NCBI RefSeq assembly: GCF_001548115.1
Contig: NZ_AP014821.1
Span: 930,001-994,000 of the forward strand
DNA: 64,000 nucleotides
Source: Geminocystis sp. NIES-3709
GTDB taxonomy: Bacteria; Cyanobacteriota; Cyanobacteriia; Cyanobacteriales; Cyanobacteriaceae
Direction of reading: 5' to 3'
The translations under genes were made by a program, and so were the position numbers. Every line of letters starts with the position of its first letter. Within the stretch, counting starts at the first letter, position 1. Shown piece after piece: positions 46,697 through 55,827 of the stretch. The notes beneath the pieces are model-generated. The model searched no databases. It was not told the DNA's origin and saw nothing but the letters and a program-made list of their open reading frames with translations.

Positions 46697-48028
46697 TTAA
46701 CTTTTCTTAATATTCTTAATATGAATATCCCTTTGAGGATAGGGAATTTCTATATTATTATCAGTAAACTCTTTAAAAAGAGTACAGTTTAATTCGCTAA
46801 TAACTCCTTTCCTGATATTAACATCATCTAACCAAAATTTAAGTTCAAAATTTAAGCTAGAATCACCGAAATTAAGAAAAAATGCGATGGGAGAAGGATT
46901 TTTTAATACTCTTTTATTATTATAGGCAATTTCTAATAATAAATTAATAATAAGTTCAGGGTTAGAATCATAACCGACTCCGACTAAAAGAGAACAATAA
47001 ACGAGGTTATTTGTGCCAGTATACGTGGTAACATCTTCTGTAAAAAAGCGTTGATTAGGGATAATTTTTTCCGAGTTATCTGTTGTCATTCTTACGGTGG
47101 TTGCCCTGATTCCTAATTCTTTTACTTCACAAGTTTGTCCTTCGATACTGATAATATCTCCAGGTGTTAATATTTTTTCAAATAATAGAATAATGCCACT
47201 AAAAAAATTACTAATAATTTCTTTTAAAGCGAAGCCAATACCCACCGATAAACCACCACTAATAGCGGTTACTGCTCTACCATCCACTCCCACATAACCT
47301 AAAATTAACACAATTCCTAAAGTGATTAAAAAATAACGTAATAATAATATACTTGCTTGAATTTCTCCTTTATCTGAAGCCGTTTTAGGTTTAATAAATA
47401 TTATTAACAATTTTTCTAATAGGGTAACAATTACCAGCCAAAAATATAGTCCTATAAATAAAACAAATATAGATTGAATAGTAACATAATTATTAAATAA
47501 TTTGATTAAAACTACCTGAGAAAATTCTTGAAAATTTCCCGAAAGCTCTAGTATTTTTCTCAACACAAATAAGGTGAATAAAGGATAAAATATTTTCCAT
47601 TGGTATTCTCGAATAATATTTAAAGGAAAAGTACCATATAAAAATGCCAATAAACATCTTAGAATTAAATAAACTACTACTATTTCTTTGCCTAAATTAA
47701 TTAATCCCTTTGTCGAATTTAGACTATTTAAAAAAGCCTCTATTAAATTAAGTAAAATTAAAGTAATTAAAGGAAAGTCGATACTTTGTAAAAATAAAGC
47801 AATATACTCATTAGGTTCTAGTTTTTCATCTCGCCAAATAAAAGTAGTAAATTGAGGAATTTTTTGATGTAACCAATTCCAAATAACTTTAGATAATAAC
47901 CAACCCGTTATTAAAGAAATAAAGATAATTAATGACTGAATTTGAATGTCAGATCGAGCTAAAAATATTGATTGTTTTACAAGAATATCAGAAAAAGTTA
48001 TAACTTTATTTTTCATAAAAATAGACAT
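46697..48028 (-). CDS. MscS-family mechanosensitive channel
   Basis: A 443-residue inner-membrane protein with about five hydrophobic segments and a C-terminal MscS core: the pore helix VTAISGGLSVGIGFALKEII, then FSGIILLFEKILTPGDIISI and the beta-domain GIRATTVRMTTDNSEKIIPN. It starts 3 bp after the stop of a solute-binding-protein gene, implying translational coupling, and an outer-membrane barrel gene lies before that. The pairing suggests this channel is part of an envelope assembly and not a simple osmotic valve; that is inference. Confidence 0.88.
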   Translation of the reverse strand: MSIFMKNKVITFSDILVKQSIFLARSDIQIQSLIIFISLITGWLLSKVIWNWLHQKIPQFTTFIWRDEKLEPNEYIALFLQSIDFPLITLILLNLIEAFLNSLNSTKGLINLGKEIVVVYLILRCLLAFLYGTFPLNIIREYQWKIFYPLFTLFVLRKILELSGNFQEFSQVVLIKLFNNYVTIQSIFVLFIGLYFWLVIVTLLEKLLIIFIKPKTASDKGEIQASILLLRYFLITLGIVLILGYVGVDGRAVTAISGGLSVGIGFALKEIISNFFSGIILLFEKILTPGDIISIEGQTCEVKELGIRATTVRMTTDNSEKIIPNQRFFTEDVTTYTGTNNLVYCSLLVGVGYDSNPELIINLLLEIAYNNKRVLKNPSPIAFFLNFGDSSLNFELKFWLDDVNIRKGVISELNCTLFKEFTDNNIEIPYPQRDIHIKNIKKS

Positions 48029-48031
48029 TTA

Positions 48032-49282
48032 TTAACTACTAAAATTACCTATCAATAACATTAATTCTTCGGCAGCTTTTATAGTAGAAATTTCTCCGAC
48101 AAAGGCTTGTTGATATAAAGTTTCCCCTTTTTCAAAAACTTGGATAATTTGTTCTAAATTATTAAGAGGAATAGCCACCGCCGATTCAGCTTGTTTTAAT
48201 AAGACGGATTCGATGGGAAGTAAAGCAACGTTGAGATTTACATTCCGATTGGTGGGAATGAAACTCTGAGTTTTGATAATTCCGGCTAATTGTTGTTCAG
48301 GATTAGTGATATATTTTCCGAAAGCTAACCCTAGATGGTTTTCATTATCTGTGTTACTATGATTAAATACTATAACTTTGGTATAAAGCAAAGGAGTAGC
48401 TTTTCCTCCATCCCCTTGAGGTAATAAAGCAACTCGGAAATTATCTTTTAAACTCTCAGTAAAATCGAGAATTTCCTTTGATTCACAAACATAATAAGCC
48501 AATTTACCTTCACTAAAAGCATTGTGGAGAATAGTACGATCGCGACTAAAAATAACGTTAGGTTGTAAAGAAGCATTTTTAAGCCAATCCAGCCATTTTA
48601 CCCATCCATCAAGATTAGCTTCAAGTAAACCTAATTCATTAAATAATTTACCACCAAAAGTACCCATGCCCCAAAAAGTATCTTCAAAAGAGGAAACTAA
48701 ACCCACAGTATAACCTTTGATTGCTCTTTGAATTAATCCATCTAAATCTGTTGGTGGAGTGCTGAAAATTGGCTCATTTGTCGCATTTAATTTTGCTTTA
48801 TTATAACAAAGAACTCTTGTATTTGAACCTAATGGAATACCATAAATTTTTCCTAGATAACGTACTTGACTTAAGGTAAGAGGGGAATAGATAGAAGTGT
48901 CAATAAATTGAGAATCAATAGGATTAATTAATCTTTTTTTGAGTAATTCTATGAGATTTTTTGCTTCAATAATTAAAGCACTTGAACCAAAACCAGCTCC
49001 CGATTTTTCAATAAAAAGAGAGGGATTTTTTTTGTCATGAATTGATTGAAGGAGAAGATTAACTTCTGGATTTAATTGTTTAAATTGTTCTACAGCATTT
49101 ATGAACATATTCGCAACTTTTCCCTCTGTAGAATGCCAAATTAATAGATTGCCTTGCAGTTGTGTTGATGATAGATTTATTTTATTAAGTACAGCAATTT
49201 GAATGAGTAAAATTAAGCTAATACTAATAATAAAGTAATATAAAAAACTCAATAAATTTTTATGTTTAAACAACTTTGACAT
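48032..49282 (-). CDS. Extracellular solute-binding protein (family 1-like)
   Basis: A 416-residue periplasmic binding-protein fold: GNLLIWHSTEGKVANMFINA at the N-terminus, IYGIPLGSNTRVLCYNKAKL, EGKLAYYVCESKEI and the C-terminal LAFGKYITNPEQQLAGI are typical of sugar-type ABC binding proteins. The N-terminal hydrophobic segment (~11-31) lacks a lipobox cysteine and may be an uncleaved anchor. No ABC permease or ATPase is adjacent; the next gene, 3 bp away, is an MscS channel. The ligand is unknown. Confidence 0.85.
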   Translation of the reverse strand: MSKLFKHKNLLSFLYYFIISISLILLIQIAVLNKINLSSTQLQGNLLIWHSTEGKVANMFINAVEQFKQLNPEVNLLLQSIHDKKNPSLFIEKSGAGFGSSALIIEAKNLIELLKKRLINPIDSQFIDTSIYSPLTLSQVRYLGKIYGIPLGSNTRVLCYNKAKLNATNEPIFSTPPTDLDGLIQRAIKGYTVGLVSSFEDTFWGMGTFGGKLFNELGLLEANLDGWVKWLDWLKNASLQPNVIFSRDRTILHNAFSEGKLAYYVCESKEILDFTESLKDNFRVALLPQGDGGKATPLLYTKVIVFNHSNTDNENHLGLAFGKYITNPEQQLAGIIKTQSFIPTNRNVNLNVALLPIESVLLKQAESAVAIPLNNLEQIIQVFEKGETLYQQAFVGEISTIKAAEELMLLIGNFSS

Positions 49283-49333
49283 TTACTAAAAAATTCTACC
49301 TATTTAACTAATTTAACCAGTTATTGATTATGA

Positions 49334-51034
49334 TTAAAAATGAAAAGTTGCTGACAAAAATGGCCCGTTAAAACTTTCTTTAAATCCGAAGGCATTATTA
49401 CCACTACCCCAAGAATAATCTATTTCATAGAAACGATAGCCTAATTGTAAAGCTGTGTTATAACCGATCCATACATCAGTACCAAATAAGACATTCCAAC
49501 TCATATCCGTCTCTCCGGCTAATCCAAATCCTGACGCATCACCCCTTAACCATAGTCCTATGCGATCGTTCAATTGCATTCCTAACTTAGCACCTATCAT
49601 CGGTTCAAGCCAAGTTCGAGTTTGTCCGTAATTATTTTTAAAACTACCATTAAAATTAACTAAAGTACTGGTAGCGACAACGTTAATAGTTTCTTCTATA
49701 TTGATACTTATATTATTTAATCTCATTCCGGCGATGGGTTGAAACCAGAAAAGAGGATAATTACGTCCTGAAGGTTTATCTCCTAATTTATAATTGGGAA
49801 TTTCCCCAAAATGATAACTCACGGCAAAGTCATAAATACCTTGTTGAAAACTTAAATTAGTTTGACTATCAATATCCAAGTTTTGGGGCGATCGATTTTC
49901 GATAAAATCCTTTGTTTGTTCAATTTTTGCTAATTCTTGATCTATCAAGGCTTTCGCTTCTTCTAATTCTTTTTGTAATTCTCGTAATTTTTCTGTATCT
50001 TCAATTTTCCGTTCTTCGATAACTGTTTCAATACCCTGTCTTACAGTCTCACGAGTTTCTGTCAATTTTTGTTTAATTTCAGGAATAGAAGATAAAACTT
50101 CTCTAACTCTCGTATCTTCAATTCTCTTATTTAACTCTTGTAAATCTTGAATTTGAGGAAAATCTTTAATATTTAGAGCCAATAATTCTTTAAAACCTTC
50201 AGGAATTAATTGAAAGTTTTTTAAGTCTTGAAAATTCAAATCACCGATACGAGAATTAACAAAATTAGTCAAATTATTTCTAATTTCTTCTACTTTTATA
50301 TCAACAGCTTTTAATCTTTCCAAATCTTCATTAACAGTAAATTTTAAGTCTTCAATTTTTGTATCTACTCTTTGGATAATTTCATTCTTTTTTAACTGTT
50401 CATTTTCTTTCGCTATTTCAATTTTTTGTTCAAGATTATTAACTAATTCTGTCACCCTTGTATTTGTGCCTTTACTTAGTAAATAATTCACAGAATTTAA
50501 AGCTGAGGGGTTACGACTGAGTTGTTTACTTAAGTTAACTGCATCACCCAAATTGACGTAATAACCATCAAAAATAAAGCCTAATCGTCCTTTCCATGCT
50601 TCCACCCTTGCACTAGCAGTAAAGTTCAAAGAATCGAAAACTTGCCCTAAGTCCATATCATAATCAACAGTTCGTCCCCTAGCTGTAGCTGTGCCATAAG
50701 TATTTATAGGTACGGTTGTATAAGGTTGAAATTGCAAACGCCATTTATTAGGATCTGTTGTGATATTAATTTCAGAATTTTGGGCTTGAATTTGAGGTAA
50801 TAAACTATTAATATTTTGATTGAATTGATTGTTTTGAAAAGTCTCTAAATTATTTTTTTTAAGTTCTAATTCTTGAAAATAATTTCCCCTTAAATCTTCC
50901 GCACAATCACAGCCATTAGAAGTAAATATATCGTCTTTTTCTTGGGAAGTTATAGGGTTAGCGATCGCTTTTAAAGGAAAATAAAGACTTCCTATTGTTA
51001 GGATAGATATTAAAGATTTTTGTGATAAAAACAT
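49334..51034 (-). CDS. Outer-membrane beta-barrel protein with a long internal coiled coil
   Basis: A 566-residue exported protein. A signal peptide (SLISILTIGSLYFPLKAIA) is followed by barrel-like strands (WRLQFQPYTTVPINTYGTAT, GRLGFIFDGYYVNLG). A highly charged helical region of about 220 residues (~170-390; repeated E/K/L heptads such as EIAKENEQLKKNEIIQRV and KLRELQKELEEAKALIDQEL) comes next, then more amphipathic strands ending FNGPFLSATFHF, a Bam-type C-terminus. Thus a coiled coil interrupts a single barrel. It heads a minus-strand operon with the binding protein (51-bp gap) and MscS channel. Confidence 0.75.
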   Translation of the reverse strand: MFLSQKSLISILTIGSLYFPLKAIANPITSQEKDDIFTSNGCDCAEDLRGNYFQELELKKNNLETFQNNQFNQNINSLLPQIQAQNSEINITTDPNKWRLQFQPYTTVPINTYGTATARGRTVDYDMDLGQVFDSLNFTASARVEAWKGRLGFIFDGYYVNLGDAVNLSKQLSRNPSALNSVNYLLSKGTNTRVTELVNNLEQKIEIAKENEQLKKNEIIQRVDTKIEDLKFTVNEDLERLKAVDIKVEEIRNNLTNFVNSRIGDLNFQDLKNFQLIPEGFKELLALNIKDFPQIQDLQELNKRIEDTRVREVLSSIPEIKQKLTETRETVRQGIETVIEERKIEDTEKLRELQKELEEAKALIDQELAKIEQTKDFIENRSPQNLDIDSQTNLSFQQGIYDFAVSYHFGEIPNYKLGDKPSGRNYPLFWFQPIAGMRLNNISINIEETINVVATSTLVNFNGSFKNNYGQTRTWLEPMIGAKLGMQLNDRIGLWLRGDASGFGLAGETDMSWNVLFGTDVWIGYNTALQLGYRFYEIDYSWGSGNNAFGFKESFNGPFLSATFHF

Positions 51035-51123
51035 ATTAATAAATAAAAAGTGAGTAATTTAAAACATTTATTATTTGAAAAAAGATTTAATTTACTTTGA
51101 TTCTGAGTAGTAATGAGAAAACC

Positions 51124-51267
51124 TCAAATACTTATACTTAATAAACAATCACTGGACGGGGTGCAATATACATACACTGGAGGTGCATAAACTGGAGCTA
51201 CGGGAGCAACAACAACGGGAGGGTTATAATAATAGGTAAATAAAGCACAGATAGATTTTTTGTTCAT
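51124..51267 (-). CDS. Possible small Pro/Val/Tyr-rich protein
   Basis: A 47-codon frame starting MNKKSICALFTYYYNPPVVV and continuing APVAPVYAPPVYVYC. The composition resembles tails of exported structural or metal-tolerance peptides, but there is no clear signal peptide and no strong ribosome-binding site. It lies between the sulfatase gene and the barrel gene on the same strand. It could also be the remnant of a larger gene. Confidence 0.3.
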   Translation of the reverse strand: MNKKSICALFTYYYNPPVVVAPVAPVYAPPVYVYCTPSSDCLLSISI

Positions 51268-51288
51268 GGTTTTAATAATTGAGTAAGG

Positions 51289-51303
51289 TGGGCAATGCCC
51301 ACG
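51289..51303. repeat. GTGGGCAATGCCCAC palindrome
   Basis: A perfect 6-bp-stem palindrome just downstream of the first sulfatase gene. It resembles the terminator palindrome after htpG (8907-8924) but lacks a T run, so it may be a dispersed element that can serve as a terminator when placed before T residues. Confidence 0.5.
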
Positions 51304-51332
51304 TTAAATTTATGGACAGCAAAAAAACTAAA

Positions 51333-53891
51333 CTATTCAGAAACTTTATTATTTCTCTGGGCTTGTTTTAGTTTCTCTATATCTTCAGGGCTTAATTGAG
51401 GTCGATCGATCGTCAAAGTTAACTTATCGAGCTTACCGTTAAACTGGAAAGGTACTTGATAATAAGCATCATCAACAGGTGTACCTGTATCAGCACCAAT
51501 ATCAAAGTTTTCATCCCATTGCAGAATAAAGGGCAAGGTTTTTTCCATTTTTTGAGTAGCTACTACATTACCATCAACTTTGAGAACACCAGTACCACTG
51601 CGTCCAATACCGCTGACATTATTGAAAGCAAGAGTACCCATGCCTAAACCATCATACTTAAAGTCAAATTCTACGGTATGTTTACCAGCAGATATTGGTT
51701 GTTGCCCTTCCCAACGGATTCTTTCTAAATCCACCAAATTCCACACAAACACTGGTTTTCCTTCAAGGAGATAAAAGCCATAACCGCCAAAACGACCTCC
51801 TTGAGTGGCGATCATTCCTTGTCCTCCGTTTTGAGGTACTTCTACTTCCGCTTTAAAGTTATAGGAAGAGTTTAAAATACTTGGAGCAACACCGTTGGGT
51901 ATGCCGGTTAACTCTCCTCGATAGGTAAACACATTTCGTCCAGCCGTAAGACTAGGGCGAGGAGTAATTAAACGGGGTGTTACAGAACCATCAAGGGGTA
52001 AAACTTGATATTTATCGGCTTCCTTCCAAAATAAATTCTGTAATTCTTTGAGTTTTTGGGGATTTTGGTCAGCAATATTATTGGATTGTGTCCAATCTTT
52101 AGTTAAATCGTACAATTCCCACGGTGATGATGCAGGATCAAGGTTTCCTAAACCGCCTATTATCCAAGGAGGACGTACAACTTTAGTACTGGCGATCCAA
52201 CCTTCATTATAAAGAGCCTGATCTCCTAACATCTCAAAATACTGGGTTTTATGGGTAGATGGTATTTTAGCATTTTCAGCATCAAAGGTATAGACTAAAC
52301 TCACACCTTCAATGGGTTTTTGCTCAATACCATCAACAATTTTCGGTGCAGGAATGCCTGTTAATTCTAAGATGGTGGGAACTATATCAATAACGTGATG
52401 GAATTGATTACGGATACCACCTTTATCTTTAATAACTTTGGGATAAGAAATCGCCATGCCTTGACGTATTCCACCAAAATGAGAGGCAACTTGTTTTGTC
52501 CAAGAAAATGGAGCATCAAACGCCCATGTCCAGGGTATTGCCATATGGTTATAGGTTTGATCCGTTCCCCAGACATCATAGAATTTTTCTAATTGTACTT
52601 CTACGGTTACATCAACATCGTTAAATATTGCTACTTCGTTGGGAGTACCCATCATCGTACCTTCGGCACTGCTTCCGTTATCGCCACTGATATAAATAAC
52701 AACGGTGTTATCTAGTTTGCCGATGTCTTCTACTGCTTGAATAACTCGCCCAATTTCGTGATCGGTGTAAGCTAAAAAGGCGGCGTAAACTTCCACTTGA
52801 CGAATAAACAGTTTTTGCTCATCCGGGGTGAGATCTTCCCATTTTTTGAGTAAATCATCGGGCCAAGGTGTTAATTTTGCATCGGCAGGAATTACGCCTA
52901 ATTTCTTTTGATTGGCAAAAATTTCTTCTCTTAAAGCATTCCAACCTTTATCAAACAGGTGCATATTATGGATTTTATCCACCCATTCTTTGGTGGGATG
53001 GTGAGGGGCGTGAGTGCCTCCGGGGGCGTATTTGATGAAAAAGGGTTGATTGGGATCTAAACTATTAACACGATTAACATATTTGATCGCATCATCCGCC
53101 ATTGCGGTGGTTAAGTTCCAATCTTTTTTACCTACATAAGGATAAATAGGGGTTGTGTTACGAAATAAATTAGGTTGCCATTGACTGGTATCGCCACCGA
53201 CAAAACCATAAAAATAATCAAATCCCATACCAGTAGGCCATTGATCAAAAGGGCCATTCTGACTGGATTGGAAGGCAGGAGTATTATGATCTTTGCCAAA
53301 CCATGAGGTGACATAACCGTTATCTTTGAGGATTTTACCGATCGTTGCTTTATCTTTAGTGATAATGCTGTCATAACCTGGATAACCCGTAGCCATTTCC
53401 GAAACTACACCAAATCCTGCAGAATGATGATTGCGTCCTGTAATTAAAGCCGCTCTAGTGGGAGAACAAAGGGCGGTAGAATGAAAGTTAGTGTATCTTA
53501 AGCCATTATTTGCCACTCGATCGAGGGCAGGAGTAGGAATCACACCACCAAAAGTAGAAGGAGAGCCAAAACCTACATCATCGGTAATAATTAACAAGAC
53601 ATTCGGGGCATCTTTAGGAGGTTGAATTCTAGGAGTCCAATAGGGTTTAGAATCTGAAACATTAGTTTTAATTACCCCTCCAAATGCTTTAGGGGGTGCG
53701 GGAAGTTGATCTCCTTTAATAGTCATAACAGCACTAGGAGAACCTGCTGTACCTCGAATTTGTTGGGCGATGGCAGGGGCAAAGAAAATTCCTGAACCTA
53801 CTACCATGAAGAAAACCAGTATTCCTGTGGTAATTATCCTTATTTTGCTTGGTAATAAGCCATTAAGAAAATTTTTGAAACGTATAAACAT
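51333..53891 (-). CDS. Exported type I arylsulfatase
   Basis: An 852-residue sulfatase that should hydrolyse sulfate esters in the periplasm or outside. An N-terminal hydrophobic signal (IRIITTGILVFFMVVGSGIFF) ends at APAIAQ. The formylglycine motif is C142 in LCSPTRAALITG (CxPxR), followed by RNHHSAGF. Metal ligands D104/D105 are in LLIITDDVGFG, and the Asp-Asn pair is in YISGDNGSSAEG. The C-terminal ~200 residues form an additional beta-rich domain. It is in the same direction as the FGE gene and a small exported protein, with which it probably forms an operon. The cysteine requires FGE modification for activity. Confidence 0.93.
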   Translation of the reverse strand: MFIRFKNFLNGLLPSKIRIITTGILVFFMVVGSGIFFAPAIAQQIRGTAGSPSAVMTIKGDQLPAPPKAFGGVIKTNVSDSKPYWTPRIQPPKDAPNVLLIITDDVGFGSPSTFGGVIPTPALDRVANNGLRYTNFHSTALCSPTRAALITGRNHHSAGFGVVSEMATGYPGYDSIITKDKATIGKILKDNGYVTSWFGKDHNTPAFQSSQNGPFDQWPTGMGFDYFYGFVGGDTSQWQPNLFRNTTPIYPYVGKKDWNLTTAMADDAIKYVNRVNSLDPNQPFFIKYAPGGTHAPHHPTKEWVDKIHNMHLFDKGWNALREEIFANQKKLGVIPADAKLTPWPDDLLKKWEDLTPDEQKLFIRQVEVYAAFLAYTDHEIGRVIQAVEDIGKLDNTVVIYISGDNGSSAEGTMMGTPNEVAIFNDVDVTVEVQLEKFYDVWGTDQTYNHMAIPWTWAFDAPFSWTKQVASHFGGIRQGMAISYPKVIKDKGGIRNQFHHVIDIVPTILELTGIPAPKIVDGIEQKPIEGVSLVYTFDAENAKIPSTHKTQYFEMLGDQALYNEGWIASTKVVRPPWIIGGLGNLDPASSPWELYDLTKDWTQSNNIADQNPQKLKELQNLFWKEADKYQVLPLDGSVTPRLITPRPSLTAGRNVFTYRGELTGIPNGVAPSILNSSYNFKAEVEVPQNGGQGMIATQGGRFGGYGFYLLEGKPVFVWNLVDLERIRWEGQQPISAGKHTVEFDFKYDGLGMGTLAFNNVSGIGRSGTGVLKVDGNVVATQKMEKTLPFILQWDENFDIGADTGTPVDDAYYQVPFQFNGKLDKLTLTIDRPQLSPEDIEKLKQAQRNNKVSE

Positions 53892-54036
53892 GATTTTTTA
53901 ATAATAATGATAATTTTAATTGCAAAAAAGATTTGTTAAATTGGTAATCTTAAAAAAAATTTTATTTTCAAATTACATCAGATTTTTTTGAGAAAAATAA
54001 TTTAGTCAAGTTTAGTTTAGTAAACTTATATTTTTG

Positions 54037-54609
54037 TTATCTTCCAGGGCCACCATAACCCCCATAAACACCAACTCCACGAGTACCAACTCCGACCCCA
54101 TAAAAACCAGGACCTACTCCTCCTCCAGCACCAATCCAGTCAATAAATAAGGCACTTTCACCACCTGATTTGGGCATTGTACCTTCAATCACTTTATAGT
54201 TGTAAACTAAATCTTTACCATCAATAACAGGGTTACTAATTTCAATTACCACAAGACTATTTTGAGGTTGTCCTTTCTCATAAACGGAAAGGGTCGCATT
54301 AGGAGGATCATTGTTGAAATTGTCAGAACCAGCACTAGCTGTCCATTCTTTCATGTATTCAGGAGTAGTAACATGACCGGCTAAACGTACAGGACGATCA
54401 GCAAAATAAAGAGTCTGAGGATTGACGTTAACTAGACGAATAGTTTTGTTATCAGTTTTTATGTCATCGGCAGTTTGAACAAACATTAATTGTACTTTTT
54501 GTTCTTCTGTTTTTTGTTCTTGAGCTTTGACGGGATAAAATGTAGCGAAAACCGAAATAACAAATACTATTAAAGGAGAAATAGCAAAAAGTTGACGTAT
54601 TTTTATCAT
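54037..54609 (-). CDS. Small exported protein of the sulfatase operon
   Basis: A 190-residue secreted protein with signal peptide (LFAISPLIVFVISVFATFYP, cleavage near VKAQ). The conserved-looking core is MFVQTADDIKTDNKTIRLVN, then TLYFADRPVRLAGHVTTPEYMKEW and NPPNATLSVYEKG. Residues ~155-190 are a glycine-rich tail (GGGVGPGFYGVGVGTRGVGV). It lies between the exported sulfatase and FGE genes (36-bp gap to FGE). I recall this core from proteins beside bacterial sulfatases, but no function is known to me. Confidence 0.7.
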   Translation of the reverse strand: MIKIRQLFAISPLIVFVISVFATFYPVKAQEQKTEEQKVQLMFVQTADDIKTDNKTIRLVNVNPQTLYFADRPVRLAGHVTTPEYMKEWTASAGSDNFNNDPPNATLSVYEKGQPQNSLVVIEISNPVIDGKDLVYNYKVIEGTMPKSGGESALFIDWIGAGGGVGPGFYGVGVGTRGVGVYGGYGGPGR

Positions 54610-54645
54610 GGGATTACTCTTAAATTTGTTAATAAATTTTTTGAT

Positions 54646-55611
54646 TTATGGTAGAGATGTGACTAAACGAAATCCGATATGCGATGTCCCCGTATCAGGA
54701 GATTCTGCTTCCCTTGCTGATGGACGAAAACGACTGCAATAGTTACGAGCGCATAGATACGAACCTCCTTTAATAACGTGTTTAAGTACTTCAGGATCAC
54801 GAGGATCAAAACTTTCTTTTTCGTCACTGACAATAGGATTTAGTTGCCCAGATTTACTATCATGACCATAATGATAATAGTCTTGAGTCCATTCCCACAC
54901 ATTCCCCGTCATGTCATATAATCCGTAACCGTTGGGGGGAAAAGAGCCGACTGGGGCAGTACCAAAATAACCGTCTTCTTGGGTATTTTTCACGGGAAAT
55001 TCCCCCTGCCATGTGTTGGCTTTTTGGGAATTATAAGTATTACCCCACGCAAAAATTTTGTCCTTTAAGCCTCCTCGTGCTGCAAATTCCCATTGTGCTT
55101 CCGTTGGTAAAGATTTACCAGCCCATTTTCCATAGGCGATCGCATCATCATAGGCAACATGAACAACAGGATGATTTTCTTTCCCTTCAATGGTGCTATT
55201 TTTTCCTTGAGGATGTCGCCAATTTGCCCCTTGTACCCAATGCCACCAACTTAATTCTTGAAAAGGTTGTCCTTCAGGAATGGGTTGAAACACCACAGAT
55301 CCGGGCGATCGCTCTTCCTCTGTTAATTTGGGAAATTGTGCCACAGATAAAGGGCGTTCGGCCATGGTAATATAACCTGTATCTTCTACAAACTTGGCAA
55401 ATTGTTGATTAGTCACTTCGTGAGTATCAATGCAAAAGTCTTGAACTGTAATGGATTGAGCAGGTTTTTCTTCGGGAAATTCGTTATTTGCACCTATAGT
55501 AAAAGTACCTCCATGAATTTTTGTCATACCAGTTGAACAAGCCAAAACTGAGGGAATAAAGACGAAAAAAAGAACAGAGACTATTGCTAATATAAAGAGA
55601 ACATTTTTCAT
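54646..55611 (-). CDS. Formylglycine-generating enzyme, lipoprotein type
   Basis: A sulfatase-modifying enzyme that converts the active-site cysteine of type I sulfatases to formylglycine with copper and oxygen. The FGE-sulfatase fold is clear (GGTFTIGANNEFPEEKPAQS, YGKWAGKSLPTEAQWEFAAR, YDMTGNVWEWTQDYY). Both catalytic cysteines are present: C287 and C292 in GGSYLCARNYCSRFRPSARE. The N-terminus is a lipoprotein signal with lipobox SVLAC (C25), so the enzyme should be exported and lipid-anchored. It is divergent from the AraC-type regulator and heads the 55.6-51.3 kb operon. Confidence 0.92.
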   Translation of the reverse strand: MKNVLFILAIVSVLFFVFIPSVLACSTGMTKIHGGTFTIGANNEFPEEKPAQSITVQDFCIDTHEVTNQQFAKFVEDTGYITMAERPLSVAQFPKLTEEERSPGSVVFQPIPEGQPFQELSWWHWVQGANWRHPQGKNSTIEGKENHPVVHVAYDDAIAYGKWAGKSLPTEAQWEFAARGGLKDKIFAWGNTYNSQKANTWQGEFPVKNTQEDGYFGTAPVGSFPPNGYGLYDMTGNVWEWTQDYYHYGHDSKSGQLNPIVSDEKESFDPRDPEVLKHVIKGGSYLCARNYCSRFRPSAREAESPDTGTSHIGFRLVTSLP

Positions 55612-55827
55612 CTTCAGAAGATAAGCTCGATCGCGCAGCGCCGTTTCACGATCGATGATTTTGCTTAAAAGAAATTAATATTTACTTAAGTATAAGCAAA
55701 GCATAAATATTTGTGGAAAACCTTTTCTTGCCATTTCGTGCCAATCTATAATTAAAAAATCCGTAAATACTCTGAGATTGTTTTCTATATTAACCTGCCA
55801 ATCATTGTTAATTTTTGTTAATTATTT

